Below are positions 21,931 through 32,271 of a DNA stretch of 33,344 nucleotides, piece by piece (positions within the stretch are counted from its first letter, which is position 1; each line of letters opens with the position of its first letter). Location: assembly GCA_000969725.1 (NCBI GenBank), contig JXSR01S008980.1; one strand, given 5' to 3'. The DNA comes from Ophiothrix spiculata (lineage: Eukaryota > Echinodermata > Ophiuroidea > Amphilepidida > Ophiotrichidae). A program made the translations under genes and the position numbers. Under the pieces are notes generated by a model, which searched no databases, was not told the DNA's origin, and was given only the letters and a program-made list of their open reading frames with translations.

Positions 21931-22612
21931 TTGTAAATTTCTGAAGAAATAGTTTTTAAATGAAGAAGTGGTAAAAAGTGTTAAGGTTAATACTTAATAC
22001 CTTGTTTAACATTACTCATGGGATACACATCTGTGTACTTACCAAAACATTTTGATATGTCATGTTTCTAAAAAAGAAATTGTCTCTTGCTGAGACTAAA
22101 AAATAGCTAAACCAGCAGAGAAAAGCATCTTTTTCACACGTTTTCAAAAAACCTGTTGCACCCATTCCCTAAGTTCCCTAATGTCATGCCATACAGCCTT
22201 AACTGGAAAACTATTAACAGCCATGCTTGCTAAGCGCCACTTCGCGCAGTCTAAAATGCAACACGCCGAGTGCAGTACATGTGAATTTTTAATCCACTCT
22301 GTATATTCTGAATTATGTTTGCATTCTTGGTTATACAGAGTGTAGGAATCTTCATCAATGGTATATTTTGTGAGAATGTTATGTGATCCACATCAATATG
22401 AGAATTGACAAAAGTTTGTTTAAGTAATATCTGAAAATTTTGGTATAATTTATTTAACAATGGTTGGTTTTTATTTAAGTATAAGGGTAATTCAAAACTT
22501 GCCTAATAGTCATATTTCTGTAATTCGTAATAAAAGATGTGGAAAATATAAAAATGAAAAATCACCATGTACTAATTGATAAATTTTAGTATAAAAACCT
22601 TATCTTACATCT
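21931..22612. other. Non-coding stretch, no feature found
   Basis: AT-rich; nothing supported. Confidence 0.4.
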
Positions 22613-22933
22613 TATGTGATGACTCACCCTGAAAAGGCCAAGGGGGACTGAACACTTTTCAAGAAACAGGTGAAAATAGGCATCAAAAAATAAGGAAATG
22701 AATATTATTAATTTCAAATCAAATTTCAAATCAAATTTTACAACAGAAAATCTGCTGGAAATTCTTATTATTTCCAGCAGATTTTCCGTTGTAAAATTTG
22801 ATCGCCTTGATCAATTTCAACAAGTAAGGTGTCATTTTAAAGCTTAGAAAATGCTGCAACAGATGAAATGTTAAAATCAAAATCGATTTCATCTGCACAA
22901 CCCCCCCCCCCCTTTCGGGTGAGCCATCACATA
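22613..22933. mobile_element. GTGATGACTCACC-ended miniature element, copy 1
   Basis: Left end TATGTGATGACTCACCCTGA mirrors the right end CGGGTGAGCCATCACATA. TA is present at both tips, which would fit a Tc1/mariner-type TA duplication, but the boundary is ambiguous. A second copy lies at 28046-28302 and shares AATTTCCAGCAGATTTTC and AAGGTGTCATTTTAAAGCTT. It includes a 12-base C run (22901-22912). Confidence 0.6.
22730..22802. repeat. 33-bp-stem hairpin inside copy 1
   Basis: ATCAAATTTTACAACAGAAA then ATCTGCTGGAAAT is followed, after a 7-base spacer, by its inverted copy with one mismatch. Copy 2 of the element has only the right-hand half. Confidence 0.85.
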
Positions 22934-23440
22934 TTAAGTTATTCAATTACAAAGGTCAGATTAATTTAAATAACAGTTATTTACAGTATCAAGTTCAATT
23001 GTATGTTGTACGGTTTAATGATTTGAAAAGTTTGTACAACTCAAGTTTCTTTTCTGAATATATTGCTATATCATATGTAATATCTAAAGAATCAGTAATA
23101 GGAAAATGGTGGTAATACTAATGTGCACATATGGATACATATATGGTAATTGTCACAAAGTGGAGCTCATCTTGCACTTGCTATAGCAGTTACATACTAT
23201 TATTTGCTTCATCTAGGGTAAGGAACTCTGTCTCAATAACCACACATTTTGATTATTATTAATTATCATTATTTGAAAGTGTAATTTGATTTTTTTCCAG
23301 ATCACTTTAATGCTGGATGGCATGAAGCATATATATTTTCTTACATGGATTGGAAACTTATAGGCCTGAACTGATTCTTTTTTAACATTGTATTGTTAAC
23401 ATTATTTGAGTAAACATCTTGATTTTTCCAAATTTGGAAC
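22934..23440. other. Non-coding stretch, no feature found
   Basis: AT-rich; nothing supported. Confidence 0.4.
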
Positions 23441-23447
23441 CTAAATA

Positions 23448-24325
23448 TTTAGTGTTATGTTTGATTTCCAAAAGTGTGAAATTCAGGGAACGAAAATGGA
23501 AAATAGTTAAATGACACATCAATTTCTTTTTCAGAAATGAAAACCATAATTACATAATTTGTGGTCATGCTTTTTAATATGGGTACCCAAAAAAGGTGGA
23601 ATTGTTACATTAAGAATGTTTTTGCAATATTATTTGTTATATCTTTTCAATGAATTGATATAATTTTGGTATGATGTCAAAGACAATTTACTAGCCTTTC
23701 AAGAAATTAAGAGTATAACTTGAATTAAGTGACTCCTTAAAAATAAGAAATTGCTAAAGTTGGTCAAGGGTGGAGGCGGGTACGGTTGTGGTAATATGAA
23801 AATTGTACATCAACTTTTCTCTCATATTTTTACAAAAATCCAATAAAATGTCATAATTTATGCATGATTTTAAAGGCAATTTATTGGTTATCAAAATCAA
23901 GTTAGATTAAACTCAACTTCAGTGGGAAATTAAGTCTAATAACTAGTTTTAGTTAATTAGCTAATTTAGCCAAAGTTGAAAATGGGTATTGATGTGGTTG
24001 GAATGGATGAGGTATTTACATTGTGCATCATAATTCACAACTTGTCAAAGATCCAATAAATTTTGGTATGATTTCAAAGATTTATTATTCTTTAAAACCA
24101 ATTAAGAATAATATCCAAATAAAGGTATTTATTAACTCTAATTACCTATTATGAGAATGGAGTTACATATGGTGAGGTATTTAATAACTCTACTTACCTA
24201 TTATGAGAATGGAGTAACATATGGGTGACGTGAGCGAGATGTAATGCAAATGTCCCCCACCTTGAAAAACATGACCTAGTGTTATGTTTAACTGTCAAAA
24301 GTGTAAAATTTAGGAACTGAAAAAA
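23448..24325. repeat. Diverged tandem/direct repeat block
   Basis: TAGTGTTATGTTTGATTTCC at about 23450 recurs as TAGTGTTATGTTTAACTGTC at about 24271. Between them, related segments containing CCAATAAA, ATGATTTnAAAG and TTTATT recur near 23653, 23841 and 24052 (about 190-210 bp apart). This is old, decayed tandem structure. Confidence 0.45.
24124..24228. repeat. 53-bp tandem duplication, 2 units
   Basis: GGTATTTATTAACTCTAATT continuing to ACATATGGTGA (24124-24175) is followed directly by a close copy, GGTATTTAATAACTCTACTT to ACATATGGGTGA (24176-24228). Confidence 0.85.
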
Positions 24326-25909
24326 GAACATATAATTATATAACATATCATGTCTAAAGTAAAATTTTCCTGTCGTGTCAAATTATACAAAAAAAATCTT
24401 CTATTTCATGAAACCTTCCCTTTTGTACATACCAAGAGTTATTTGGGAGAGTTTGGAAGTATTGATCATTTTATAAATGAACAGCACTTTGCAAGCTGAG
24501 ACTAGAATGTTTGAATACTTACAAAAAGTAACAGCAAACAGTCGTAATTAACAAATTCAAATTCAGATTGCTGAAATCAGTGCTGAGACATGGTTTTAAT
24601 ACAATACTATGACCATATTACTGTCATGTGTGTATTTTTAGCTTTTTTAGAGTAGGAACTGGTAAAGCATAGGTTTTGCAATGATTAATTAATTCACCTT
24701 AAAACTTAATTTTCATTATTATACCTACTCACTATCATGTTCCTACAACTTCAGCTTTTGTAGCTGCCGAAAATGAAGACTTTTGAACATGACAAACTTT
24801 GTTTGGGGATATTTCCACTCATATAAGGTTTTATGACAAGATCTCTAAATGTGTAGAATCAGCCAATCATGAACGTTTAATTTATACACATAATATGCAT
24901 TATTGGTCAGTATTTTTATATGATCTGAAATAAAACGTTCAAGGAAAAATAGAATCAAAATTTGATCAATGAAATCACTAAAACGGCCTATCTTACAACT
25001 TGATAAATAATATAATGGCCTATCTGACTCATATTTTGGCCTATCAAACATTATAAAATGGCCTAAGTGATGTTTGATGGTTACGTAATACCTATTATTA
25101 CATGTCAACATAGCCATGATAGTTGCTTTGTATCATGCAGTTTTTACCCAAGAAATGATCAATGAAATCATTAAACCAACAAAACCAGATTGTTTTTCTT
25201 GATTTTCTCAAAAGTAAAATTATCAGATAAGCCATGATTTTATTAGGGTGATGATATGCTATGATTTTACCATTAGTAATTATAATTGTACTTGAGGGTT
25301 GGTTAGGTTTCATAACAATTATCAGATTTTTGTAATATCTTAACTTTGTTTCTGACAATGTTTGATCTAAAAACCTCAAATCTGCTATTATCATTATGTT
25401 GAAATACATTTTTTCCAAAGACCGTGCCATTTTGCCCCCAGGAACTTATTAACAAGGTTGCAACTTTTTGTAAAAAAATCTGGGCGTGAAATAACAGGAA
25501 ATTTAAGTGTCAGTTTCAGAGCAAATTCTAATCTTATAGTACACATGACATCACCAAGGTTTTTTTTAATCATGTTATACCAAAATACAAGCAAATTTAT
25601 ATAGCACTACTGAAATGTCCAAGGAAGTGTCTCAAGCATGTTCTGTTTGAAAACATGCACGTGTAGATGCCCTATTCTGAAACTCTGCCTGGTAAAATTG
25701 TGTGGCTGTTGCATATCATCATGCGTGTGAGCCTGCACAGAAACTGGGGAAAAAAGACACCATACATACCCAACTTGCAAACTTCAAGAAAGTTCCTTGT
25801 TCCTTCCTCTTATGACTATTAAAACCACATACAAACAGCTTAAAAATTGTTCAAGGGTCTGTGCAGCTTATCACAAAGCATCGGAATCCATGTCGACAGA
25901 GAAATTTTG
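24326..25909. other. Non-coding stretch, no gene supported
   Basis: AT-rich. The word TGGCCTATC recurs four times within 24986-25070 without forming a regular array. No exon-like segment seen. Confidence 0.35.
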
Positions 25910-26070
25910 TATATGTGTACCGCCGCGGCAAAAGGGTCCAGTTGTCGGCTCGTACATATTGCTCCTTGTAGCATATCTAATGTATGGTATTTGTATACAT
26001 CAGATATGCTACAATGAGCAACATGTAGGAGTCGACAACTGGAACCTTTTGCCGCGGCGGTACACATATA
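25910..26070. repeat. Near-perfect 161-bp hairpin (palindromic element)
   Basis: Two ~76-bp arms starting TATATGTGTACCGCCGCGGC match as inverted copies with about six mismatches and an unpaired centre of only a few bases near 25988-25995. Several mismatches would be G:U pairs in RNA. TA at both tips could be a Tc1/mariner-type target duplication. It could be a palindromic miniature element or a small-RNA precursor. The open frames crossing it (25797-26096 plus, 26088-25840 minus) are by-products of the palindrome. Confidence 0.85.
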
Positions 26071-26526
26071 TGCCGGCTGCACTATCATTCTACTAAATGC
26101 GCCGGTTCACTGCAGGGTTGCTTCACTGTAATGTTTTATATGACAGACCACGCCTACTAACGGTGCTGTGTTGTGCCATATAGATATCATAGTAATTTTA
26201 TTATGGAGATATGAGTATGAACAAGTAGGTATTGATCTTTAGATCTAGATTATCAATGTCAAGGTTCATGCATATGTATATAAATAAGCATGTGTTATGT
26301 GGGTGATAGGCCAACATTTATTTACAAATGAACCAGATGTACTTTCAATCAAAACATAAATTTTATGTTGGTTACATTTGGTATGTTATCTACCTACCGT
26401 CCTGATTTGTTAAAGTCATATCTACTAAGGGACTTAAATTTGAAATTCATTAATACTCGGGGATATATCTATGACTTATTCTAATTAACAATCTATCATT
26501 AATATATTTTGATATATTTGTATCCT
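26071..26526. other. Non-coding stretch, no feature found
   Basis: AT-rich; nothing supported. Confidence 0.4.
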
Positions 26527-27323
26527 AATATACTGACTGAGTCAATAAAAGTGCAATACTTGAAACAGGTGCCATATTTAAAGAACAACATAAAAACTAA
26601 ACAAATAACTTTTGTTTCTAAATAGATCATGGACTTATCTTTAGAATGTTGAAAGAATGGGGATAATTGGTAAAGGCATTCCAAAGTTATGCTTATTTTA
26701 AGAGTGTGGTATAAAATCATTTCTATCCAACTAGCCAACATTATGATCATGTGTCTCATAGGGATTGAATGTGACAAAGCCTTTCATATTACTATTTGCT
26801 GACCATAAAAAGACTTAGGCCGGGGTCAGACGAACGACGAGGTCGCATTTACTACAATAAATTTTGCTCTCGTAATACGTCTGACCCGTATTTATTACAA
26901 TAGGGTCGTCGTCGCATTAAAAAAAATGAACGACAACAATTTCTGTCGTTGAGATGGATTTATTGTAATAAAGTTGAAAATAATGCGGTAAAAACCCTGT
27001 GTGACCCCACCTCGTAATTAATTACGACATTGCATTACTATAGTCTGCATGCTTAAAATGATGTGCTAATCCCATCTCGTAATTAATTACGACATTGTAT
27101 TTATTGTAGTAAATGCGAGGTCGTAGTACGTGTGACCGCATGTCGTAATTAATTATGACATTAAATTTATTGTAATAAATAAATCTCGTCGTTCGTCTGA
27201 CCCTGGCCTTAGATGGGCCTTTAAAAGTGTCATTATGTTTTGTTCAACATATCATGTGTAAAGTAAAACTCGTTAATGTCAAGCTCTTCCATCTTCATGG
27301 CTTTAATGAAGCTTGATACACCT
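26527..27323 (+). repeat. Left arm of a ~400-bp inverted repeat (interrupted)
   Basis: It runs from GACTGAGTCAATAAAAGTGC to GCTTGATACACCT. Its inverted counterpart is 27586-27981. It is interrupted by a 391-bp Harbinger-like element (26818-27208), so the net arm length is about 400 bp. The spacer between arms is 262 bp and has no recognised content. Confidence 0.7.
26818..27208. mobile_element. PIF/Harbinger-like miniature element, 391 bp
   Basis: The 24-bp terminal inverted repeats begin GGCCGGGGTCAGACGAACGA and GGCCAGGGTCAGACGAACGA, one mismatch, both continuing CGAG. TTA flanks each side (26815-26817 and 27209-27211). Inside, the palindrome CGTAATTAATTACG occurs twice, with a third, one-base variant. 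A second inverted segment (GCATTTACTACAATAAA) lies just inside the ends. The uninterrupted arm at 27586-27981 acts as an empty site. Confidence 0.85.
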
Positions 27324-27585
27324 CTTAGGTGCTTGCAAATTGCCTGCGAGAGTTGTTTGGCAATCGAATGGTGAAATTGGCGGGGACAACGTATTGATTG
27401 ATCAATCAGAATTTCAGATCTCCACCTTTATTGGACTTTTGTTGATTAGTACAGTCTACCAGACTCTGTTAAACAGGGACATTACAAACAAGAGTCCTCC
27501 AGTCATTCTTTGAAGTTCTTTCTCAGCTGCAAAATGACTAATGCCTTAATCTAGCCTCAAGAGAGGCAAGACAAACGGAGACAAA

Positions 27586-27981
27586 AGGTGTATCAAACTT
27601 CGTGGAGGGGAAGAGCTGGACTTCAGTCACTTTTATTTTACACATGATATAAATGGTCATCAAAACCAAAAAACTTCTTAAGGCCCACAAAAAGTCTTTT
27701 CAGGTCCAGAGAAAAATAATAGAAAGGCAATGTCACATTCAATACATTTTGAGACCCATGATCAAAATGTTCGCTAGATGGACAGAAATGATTTTGCACC
27801 ACCCGCTTAATATAGGCATATATTTGTAATGCCTTTAGCAATTATCCCCATTCTTTCAATATTCTAAAGGTAAATCCATGATCTACTTAGAAACAAAAGT
27901 TATTTGTTTAGTATTTTTATTTTTATTTAAATATGGCGCCATTTCAACTATTGCACTTTTATTGACTCACTCGGTAGATTG
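27586..27981 (-). repeat. Right arm of the ~400-bp inverted repeat
   Basis: On the minus strand it reads in the same order as 26527-27323: GAGTCAATAAAAGTGCAATA, ACAAATAACTTTTGTTTCTA, GAATGGGGATAATTG, ATTGAATGTGACA, AAAAGACTTTTTGTGGGCCT, TATCATGTGTAAA and GTTTGATACACC. It lacks the Harbinger-like insertion. Confidence 0.7.
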
Positions 27982-28045
27982 GGACATGACTTTCAATGAG
28001 GTATCAGTTTTTTTGACAATGCCAGGATGATCATAGGAAAATAAT

Positions 28046-28302
28046 ACTCACCCCGAAAAGGGGGACTTTGCGACAGAACACTTTTCAAGATACTGGTGAA
28101 AATAGGTAGCAAAAAATAAAGAAAATATTAATAATAAGAATTTCCAGCAGATTTTCTGTTGTAAAATTTGATCGCCTTGATAAATTTCAACAAATAAGGT
28201 GTCATTTTAAAGCTTATAAAATGCTGTAACAGATGCAATTATAAACTCAGTTTTGATATCATTAGCAAAGTTCCCCCCTTTCGGGGTGAGTCATCACATA
28301 TA
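28046..28302. mobile_element. GTGATGACTCACC-ended miniature element, copy 2
   Basis: Left ACTCACCCCGAAAAGGGGGA and right CCTTTCGGGGTGAGTCATCA are inverted ends. The interior aligns with copy 1 (22613-22933) but lacks the inverted duplication. The outermost left bases (TATGTGATG) are not preserved here. Confidence 0.6.
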
Positions 28303-28433
28303 TAAAGTCCCCAACTTTAGCCAAATATTCCAGCTGTCATTTTGTTGGGATGGTAATATACAAATGTATGGTCATAAATGGTTGCCTCCCTCCCTCAAGG
28401 TTTTCAAAATTAAATAATATAATTAACACATAA

Positions 28434-28791
28434 GGCAAAACAAAAAAACAAGTTTGTTTCCTGTATGCCGCGCGCATTTCATTTTGGCGTCATATATTTG
28501 CGCATTTCGTTTTTTTATTTGATAGTTTAGAAAACGAAAATCAAAATAGCGAATTTGATAAAAAGAATGCGGAAAATTGCAAAATTATAACTAAAGAAGT
28601 GTTTTCTTTTCACCGGACAGGTTTTTTGTTACTAAAAAAATCATTGCCCATGCGGATTTTCAATCAAAATTTGCCTTAGCACCTCTTTAAACACAATACA
28701 AAAAAATGAAAATAAAATAAAATAAAAAACCACATTTCGCATTTAGGTTTTTTGACCACCCACTGGAAACAAACTTGTTTCTTTTTTTGCC
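28434..28791. mobile_element. PIF/Harbinger-like miniature element, 358 bp
   Basis: Inverted ends begin GGCAAAACAAAAAAACAAGT and GGCAAAAAAAGAAACAAGTT and both continue through ACAAGTTTGTTTCC. TAA flanks both sides (28431-28433 and 28792-28794). The interior is AT-rich and non-coding. Confidence 0.65.
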
Positions 28792-28799
28792 TAAATCAC

Positions 28800-30027
28800 C
28801 ATTTTAAAACTGAATAGTTTTTTAGTAAATTTCATATTGGTTTTAAAGGGTAAGGTGAAAAAGTTGTGACCACCTTGAGTGATGCTTATTAGCATTGTAA
28901 ATCCCCATTAGCTAATGTCAGCTATGGCACAACTTATGTGCATGTAAAAAATTAGGATTAGGAAATGATACACTTTTTCATTTTTCTTATTAAAAAATAC
29001 AACCATTATTGCACGGATGTTTGGGATTTGCAACATATCCAGTCAAGGATTCTTGTTAGTTTAAAAAACTCAATTTTGATAAAGGTGACCTTGAAGTGAA
29101 AAGTGGATCATGAATTTCCCCTTTAATCACTTTCATTTTTGGCATGTTAAAGACACGAACATTCAGCCAGATATATTATTTGAATGTAGGCCTATTATAG
29201 TATTTTACCTCATTTCTGATTTGGTCTCACTCAATTAAAGGATCAAACTATGTGCTATATTAGCTCACCATGATGTATGAAATCCCTGGGATGAAATCTG
29301 ATTTGATTGCCATACAATGGGCCCGTCATATCAAGCACGTCAGTGCAGCATAAATCCACATAAGAATAAGTCACTTTGCTGGTTTTTAACATTCAGTATA
29401 GAAAAACTTATTCATTCGAGTTTGAAAGTATTCTTAAACAGTTTGTTTTACCTCCGATGCTAGCACGCCAAAAGAATATTCATACAAGTGTCTGAATCAT
29501 CTTCTGTTTACATGCATGCATACATGCCTTTCCTTGCATGACCGTAGACACATATATCACTATAAATGTGAGTCTGTACAAAAAATTAAAAGACAGAAAA
29601 ATAGTGAACCATATACATACCCAATTTTGCATTTTCAAAAAATCCTAGAAAGCATTCCACAGGTAACCATAAGTAGCTGTCAAACACATCTAAAATACTG
29701 TAGGTGTAACTTGAAACATCATATGGAACCTCACAAAGTCATGATAACACATATGTTAAATATATCCATGTTGAGTGAGTAATTGTTAATGTGCGACTAG
29801 CTGCGCAGCTTCACTGAAGTAATGCCGATGTCTGCAGTGTGATCATGACACCCTTGCACACTTCTGGTATTGATATCAAGGCCATTGACACTTTGACTTT
29901 GACGTATTGGTTAACTGTGGTTGAGTTCGGGCAGTTCAAGGTTAGGAATATGTAAATAAACATGTGATCAGTCAAAAATGGAACATGTTTAACTCCCTTA
30001 TATGTATCAAAACATGACGATTGTAGT
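28800..30027. other. Non-coding stretch, no gene supported
   Basis: AT-rich. A segment with CCATATACATACCCAA (29610) loosely resembles CCATACATACCCAACTTGC (25761), perhaps a shared old repeat. Short open frame 29516-29782 has no recognisable content. Confidence 0.35.
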
Positions 30028-30035
30028 GTGCACTG

Positions 30036-30327
30036 CCATGCCCCTTAGCCAGGATTTTTTCAAGGGGGGTACGGATTTTCAAAAAGTGGACCTTTTGGAG
30101 GAAAATATTTCGTTTTGGGCGACCCTAAACTAATTTTAATAGTTTTTAGCAGTTTTCCAAGCACTTTTTAAAAGCAGAATTTTATTATAAAAACGACCTA
30201 CAATTACTTGTTTTGGTGCTTTAGGTGTTCTTTTGGTGGTCATTTATGGAATTTTTGCGGACCTTTTTTGTACATTGCCAAATTTAGGGGGGTGCGACGC
30301 CCCCACCACACCTCTGGCTACGGGCTT
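30036..30327. mobile_element. hAT-like miniature element, 292 bp
   Basis: A perfect 8-bp duplication GTGCACTG flanks it (30028-30035 and 30328-30335). The ends are inverted and imperfect: ATGCCCCTTAGCCAGG on the left against AAGCCCGTAGCCAGAGG on the right complement, a spelling frequent in invertebrate hAT elements. G/C-rich sub-terminal tracts; no coding. Confidence 0.65.
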
Positions 30328-30335
30328 GTGCACTG

Positions 30336-30694
30336 TATATGGCTGAGGATTATGTTCTTGGTGTGCATTCCAGCGTTCTGAGTAGTATCTAAGGGACTGG
30401 TAGCTCTAAATAATTAATGTCCATGATCTTTGTGGTTAACAAACTATATTTCGATATTTCATATAAATGTGAATTGCAAAATGGTATTAAATGGGGCTTT
30501 CAATTTGTACAACCACACTTATGTTTGACATTGTCAGTTGTAAGAAGCAATCCTGGGTGCAATCAAATAAGCTCATTGCAGAATTAAGATGTTATCTAAA
30601 ATTAAAGCAAAATAAACTCCATTGACCGTGTTGATGTATTTCACTGGATATATATATATGGTCTGTATTTAAAAAATAGGCAGAGTCTATCCAC
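30336..30694. other. Non-coding stretch, no feature found
   Basis: AT-rich; a short (TA)n run at about 30650. Nothing else supported. Confidence 0.4.
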
Positions 30695-30789
30695 ACAACT
30701 GTTGTGTGAATTAAAACGAGTGTCGCTATAATCTGTACAACAGTTGTGTGGATTAGGATGAGTGTCGCTGTAATTCATACAACTATGGG
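30695..30789. repeat. 42-bp minisatellite, about 2.2 units
   Basis: ACAACTGTTGTGTGAATTAA and GAGTGTCGCTATAATCTGT recur at a 42-base period (starts 30695, 30737, 30779). A related, partly inverted version (TAGTTGTGTGAATAAGGATG, ATTCGCACAACTA and its mirror) is at 31250-31350. Confidence 0.75.
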
Positions 30790-31249
30790 AATTATTTTAG
30801 AACTGCCAGACTGCTACGAATGTCAGCAGTGACTTGAGCCAGTTAATTTTGGGCTTATTTTAAACATGATTTTTATTAGTAAAGATAAGTTTGAGTCTTC
30901 TAAAAGTTCTATTGTACTTGATAATACTGGATGGTCTAATTTTATTTTTGTTTTTTATTTTATCAGTATCTAAAAAGAAAAAAAAGTTTGACCAAGAATA
31001 GGCCTACACAGGGGAATACACAACAAATATTGTGTGTTGTGTATGATCGTGGTAATTAAATAAGTAAAGATTTCTATTATTTCCATGCCCATGGTACATG
31101 TATATGAGAAACAGATTAATATATCAGTGGGTATTTTTATGGAGCCTTTAATAATCCCTGCCTTTAATATTTTTGTTGTATCCAAATGCCCTCTTATTGT
31201 TGTTGTTGTTGTGTCCTCAGGTAAAATAATCTTTTTCAGCTCAGAATCT

Positions 31250-31350
31250 GTACAACTCTGGCTTTGCAAACTTGTAGTTGTGTGAATAAGGATGTAACCT
31301 CTTTTAATTCGCACAACTATTCACATATTTTGTAGTTGTGCGAATAGCCA
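31250..31350. repeat. Related palindromic copy of the 42-bp repeat
   Basis: GTAGTTGTGTGAATAAGGAT resembles the 42-bp unit. ATTCGCACAACTA and TAGTTGTGCGAAT (about 31307-31346) form an inverted pair around ATTCACATATTTTG-like spacer sequence. Confidence 0.5.
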
Positions 31351-31451
31351 CTTTGTAAAAAAAATAACCTAGTGCCCTAGATGTTGTTTAGTGACATATG
31401 CAACATTTAGTAAAAAAAATTTCAATGAATTCTAGGCCCAGTGTAGTGGTT

Positions 31452-32031
31452 TATTCAAACACGCTACAGACCTGGTTGTCACAAATCAACAACAATGCAT
31501 GTTGTTGGTTCGTGGCGAACAAAGTTTCTAGCTTGTTTGAATACCTTTAACAACAAAAATTTTCTTGAAAACTTATTTATAGAAATTGAAATTAAATTCT
31601 AAATGTGTTCAATATATTATGGTATATATATTTAATATGGAAAATTCTAGCAGAATCTGAAGCAAAATCATGGGCGTCATTTCATTTTGAAATGTGGGGG
31701 GGTCCAGGGGGCAAATAAATCGTTTGTATTCAAAACAGTGGGGGGGGGGACACCTGATATTATGTCCCCCACCCTTCAAAATGTGGGGGGGACGTGTCCC
31801 CCTGTCCCCCCCTGAAATGACGCCCATGAGCAAAATGCTAGTTTTTGATGGTTTTTACTCTGCCTTTTTCAACTGTTCCCAAGTCCCAGGTCTTGCATGC
31901 ACATACTCAAAGTTTCCAACTTGTAATGAATAGTACACTAACTTTTGTGTGCTGCATAAACACGCTTCTGTGAGCGCTGCACTGGCTGAGTGTAACGCAC
32001 AAATTTGAATATCAACTGTGGATTCATTGTT
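31452..32031. mobile_element. Foldback repeat family, copy B, carrying a nested insertion
   Basis: It has the same block order as copy A (13789-14280). The opening hairpin is TATTCAAACACGCTACAGA … TCTAGCTTGTTTGAATACC, followed by CAACAACAAAA, AATCTGAAGCAAAAT…GCTAG and TTTGAATATCAACTGTGGAT. The opening hairpin is shorter than in copy A because its central GC-rich part is missing. A 160-bp hAT-like element (31669-31828) interrupts it. Confidence 0.65.
31669..31828. mobile_element. Nested hAT-like miniature element, 160 bp
   Basis: Perfect 16-bp terminal inverted repeats CATGGGCGTCATTTCA (31669-31684) and TGAAATGACGCCCATG (31813-31828) are flanked by a perfect 8-bp duplication AGCAAAAT (31661-31668 and 31829-31836). 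Copy A of the host repeat reads GAAGCAAAATGCTAG without interruption, which confirms the boundaries. The interior is G-run/C-run rich. Confidence 0.85.
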
Positions 32032-32270
32032 GAAAGATGTATAGCCACTGACAGTTATAGATTAAGTCGCAGGTAAGAGGAAGTTTTGCGGAATTGCTGG
32101 GTTGAACATAGTGAAAGGTTTTACTCAAATGTAAATATGGTGAGGTAATTTACTAAGGGTCAAATTATAGTTCTGTTTGATCTACCCAATATTTTGTGCA
32201 ACAAGTCTTTGTTATCTTATAATCTAACATATAACTCCAATGGATCTTCTAATCAATAACGGATCCTTAG
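32032..32270. other. Non-coding stretch, no feature found
   Basis: Nothing supported. Confidence 0.4.
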
Positions 32271-32271
32271 G

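Noticed and set aside
25797..26096. Overlapping open frames on both strands at the hairpin
   Set aside because: Both are explained by the palindromic structure.
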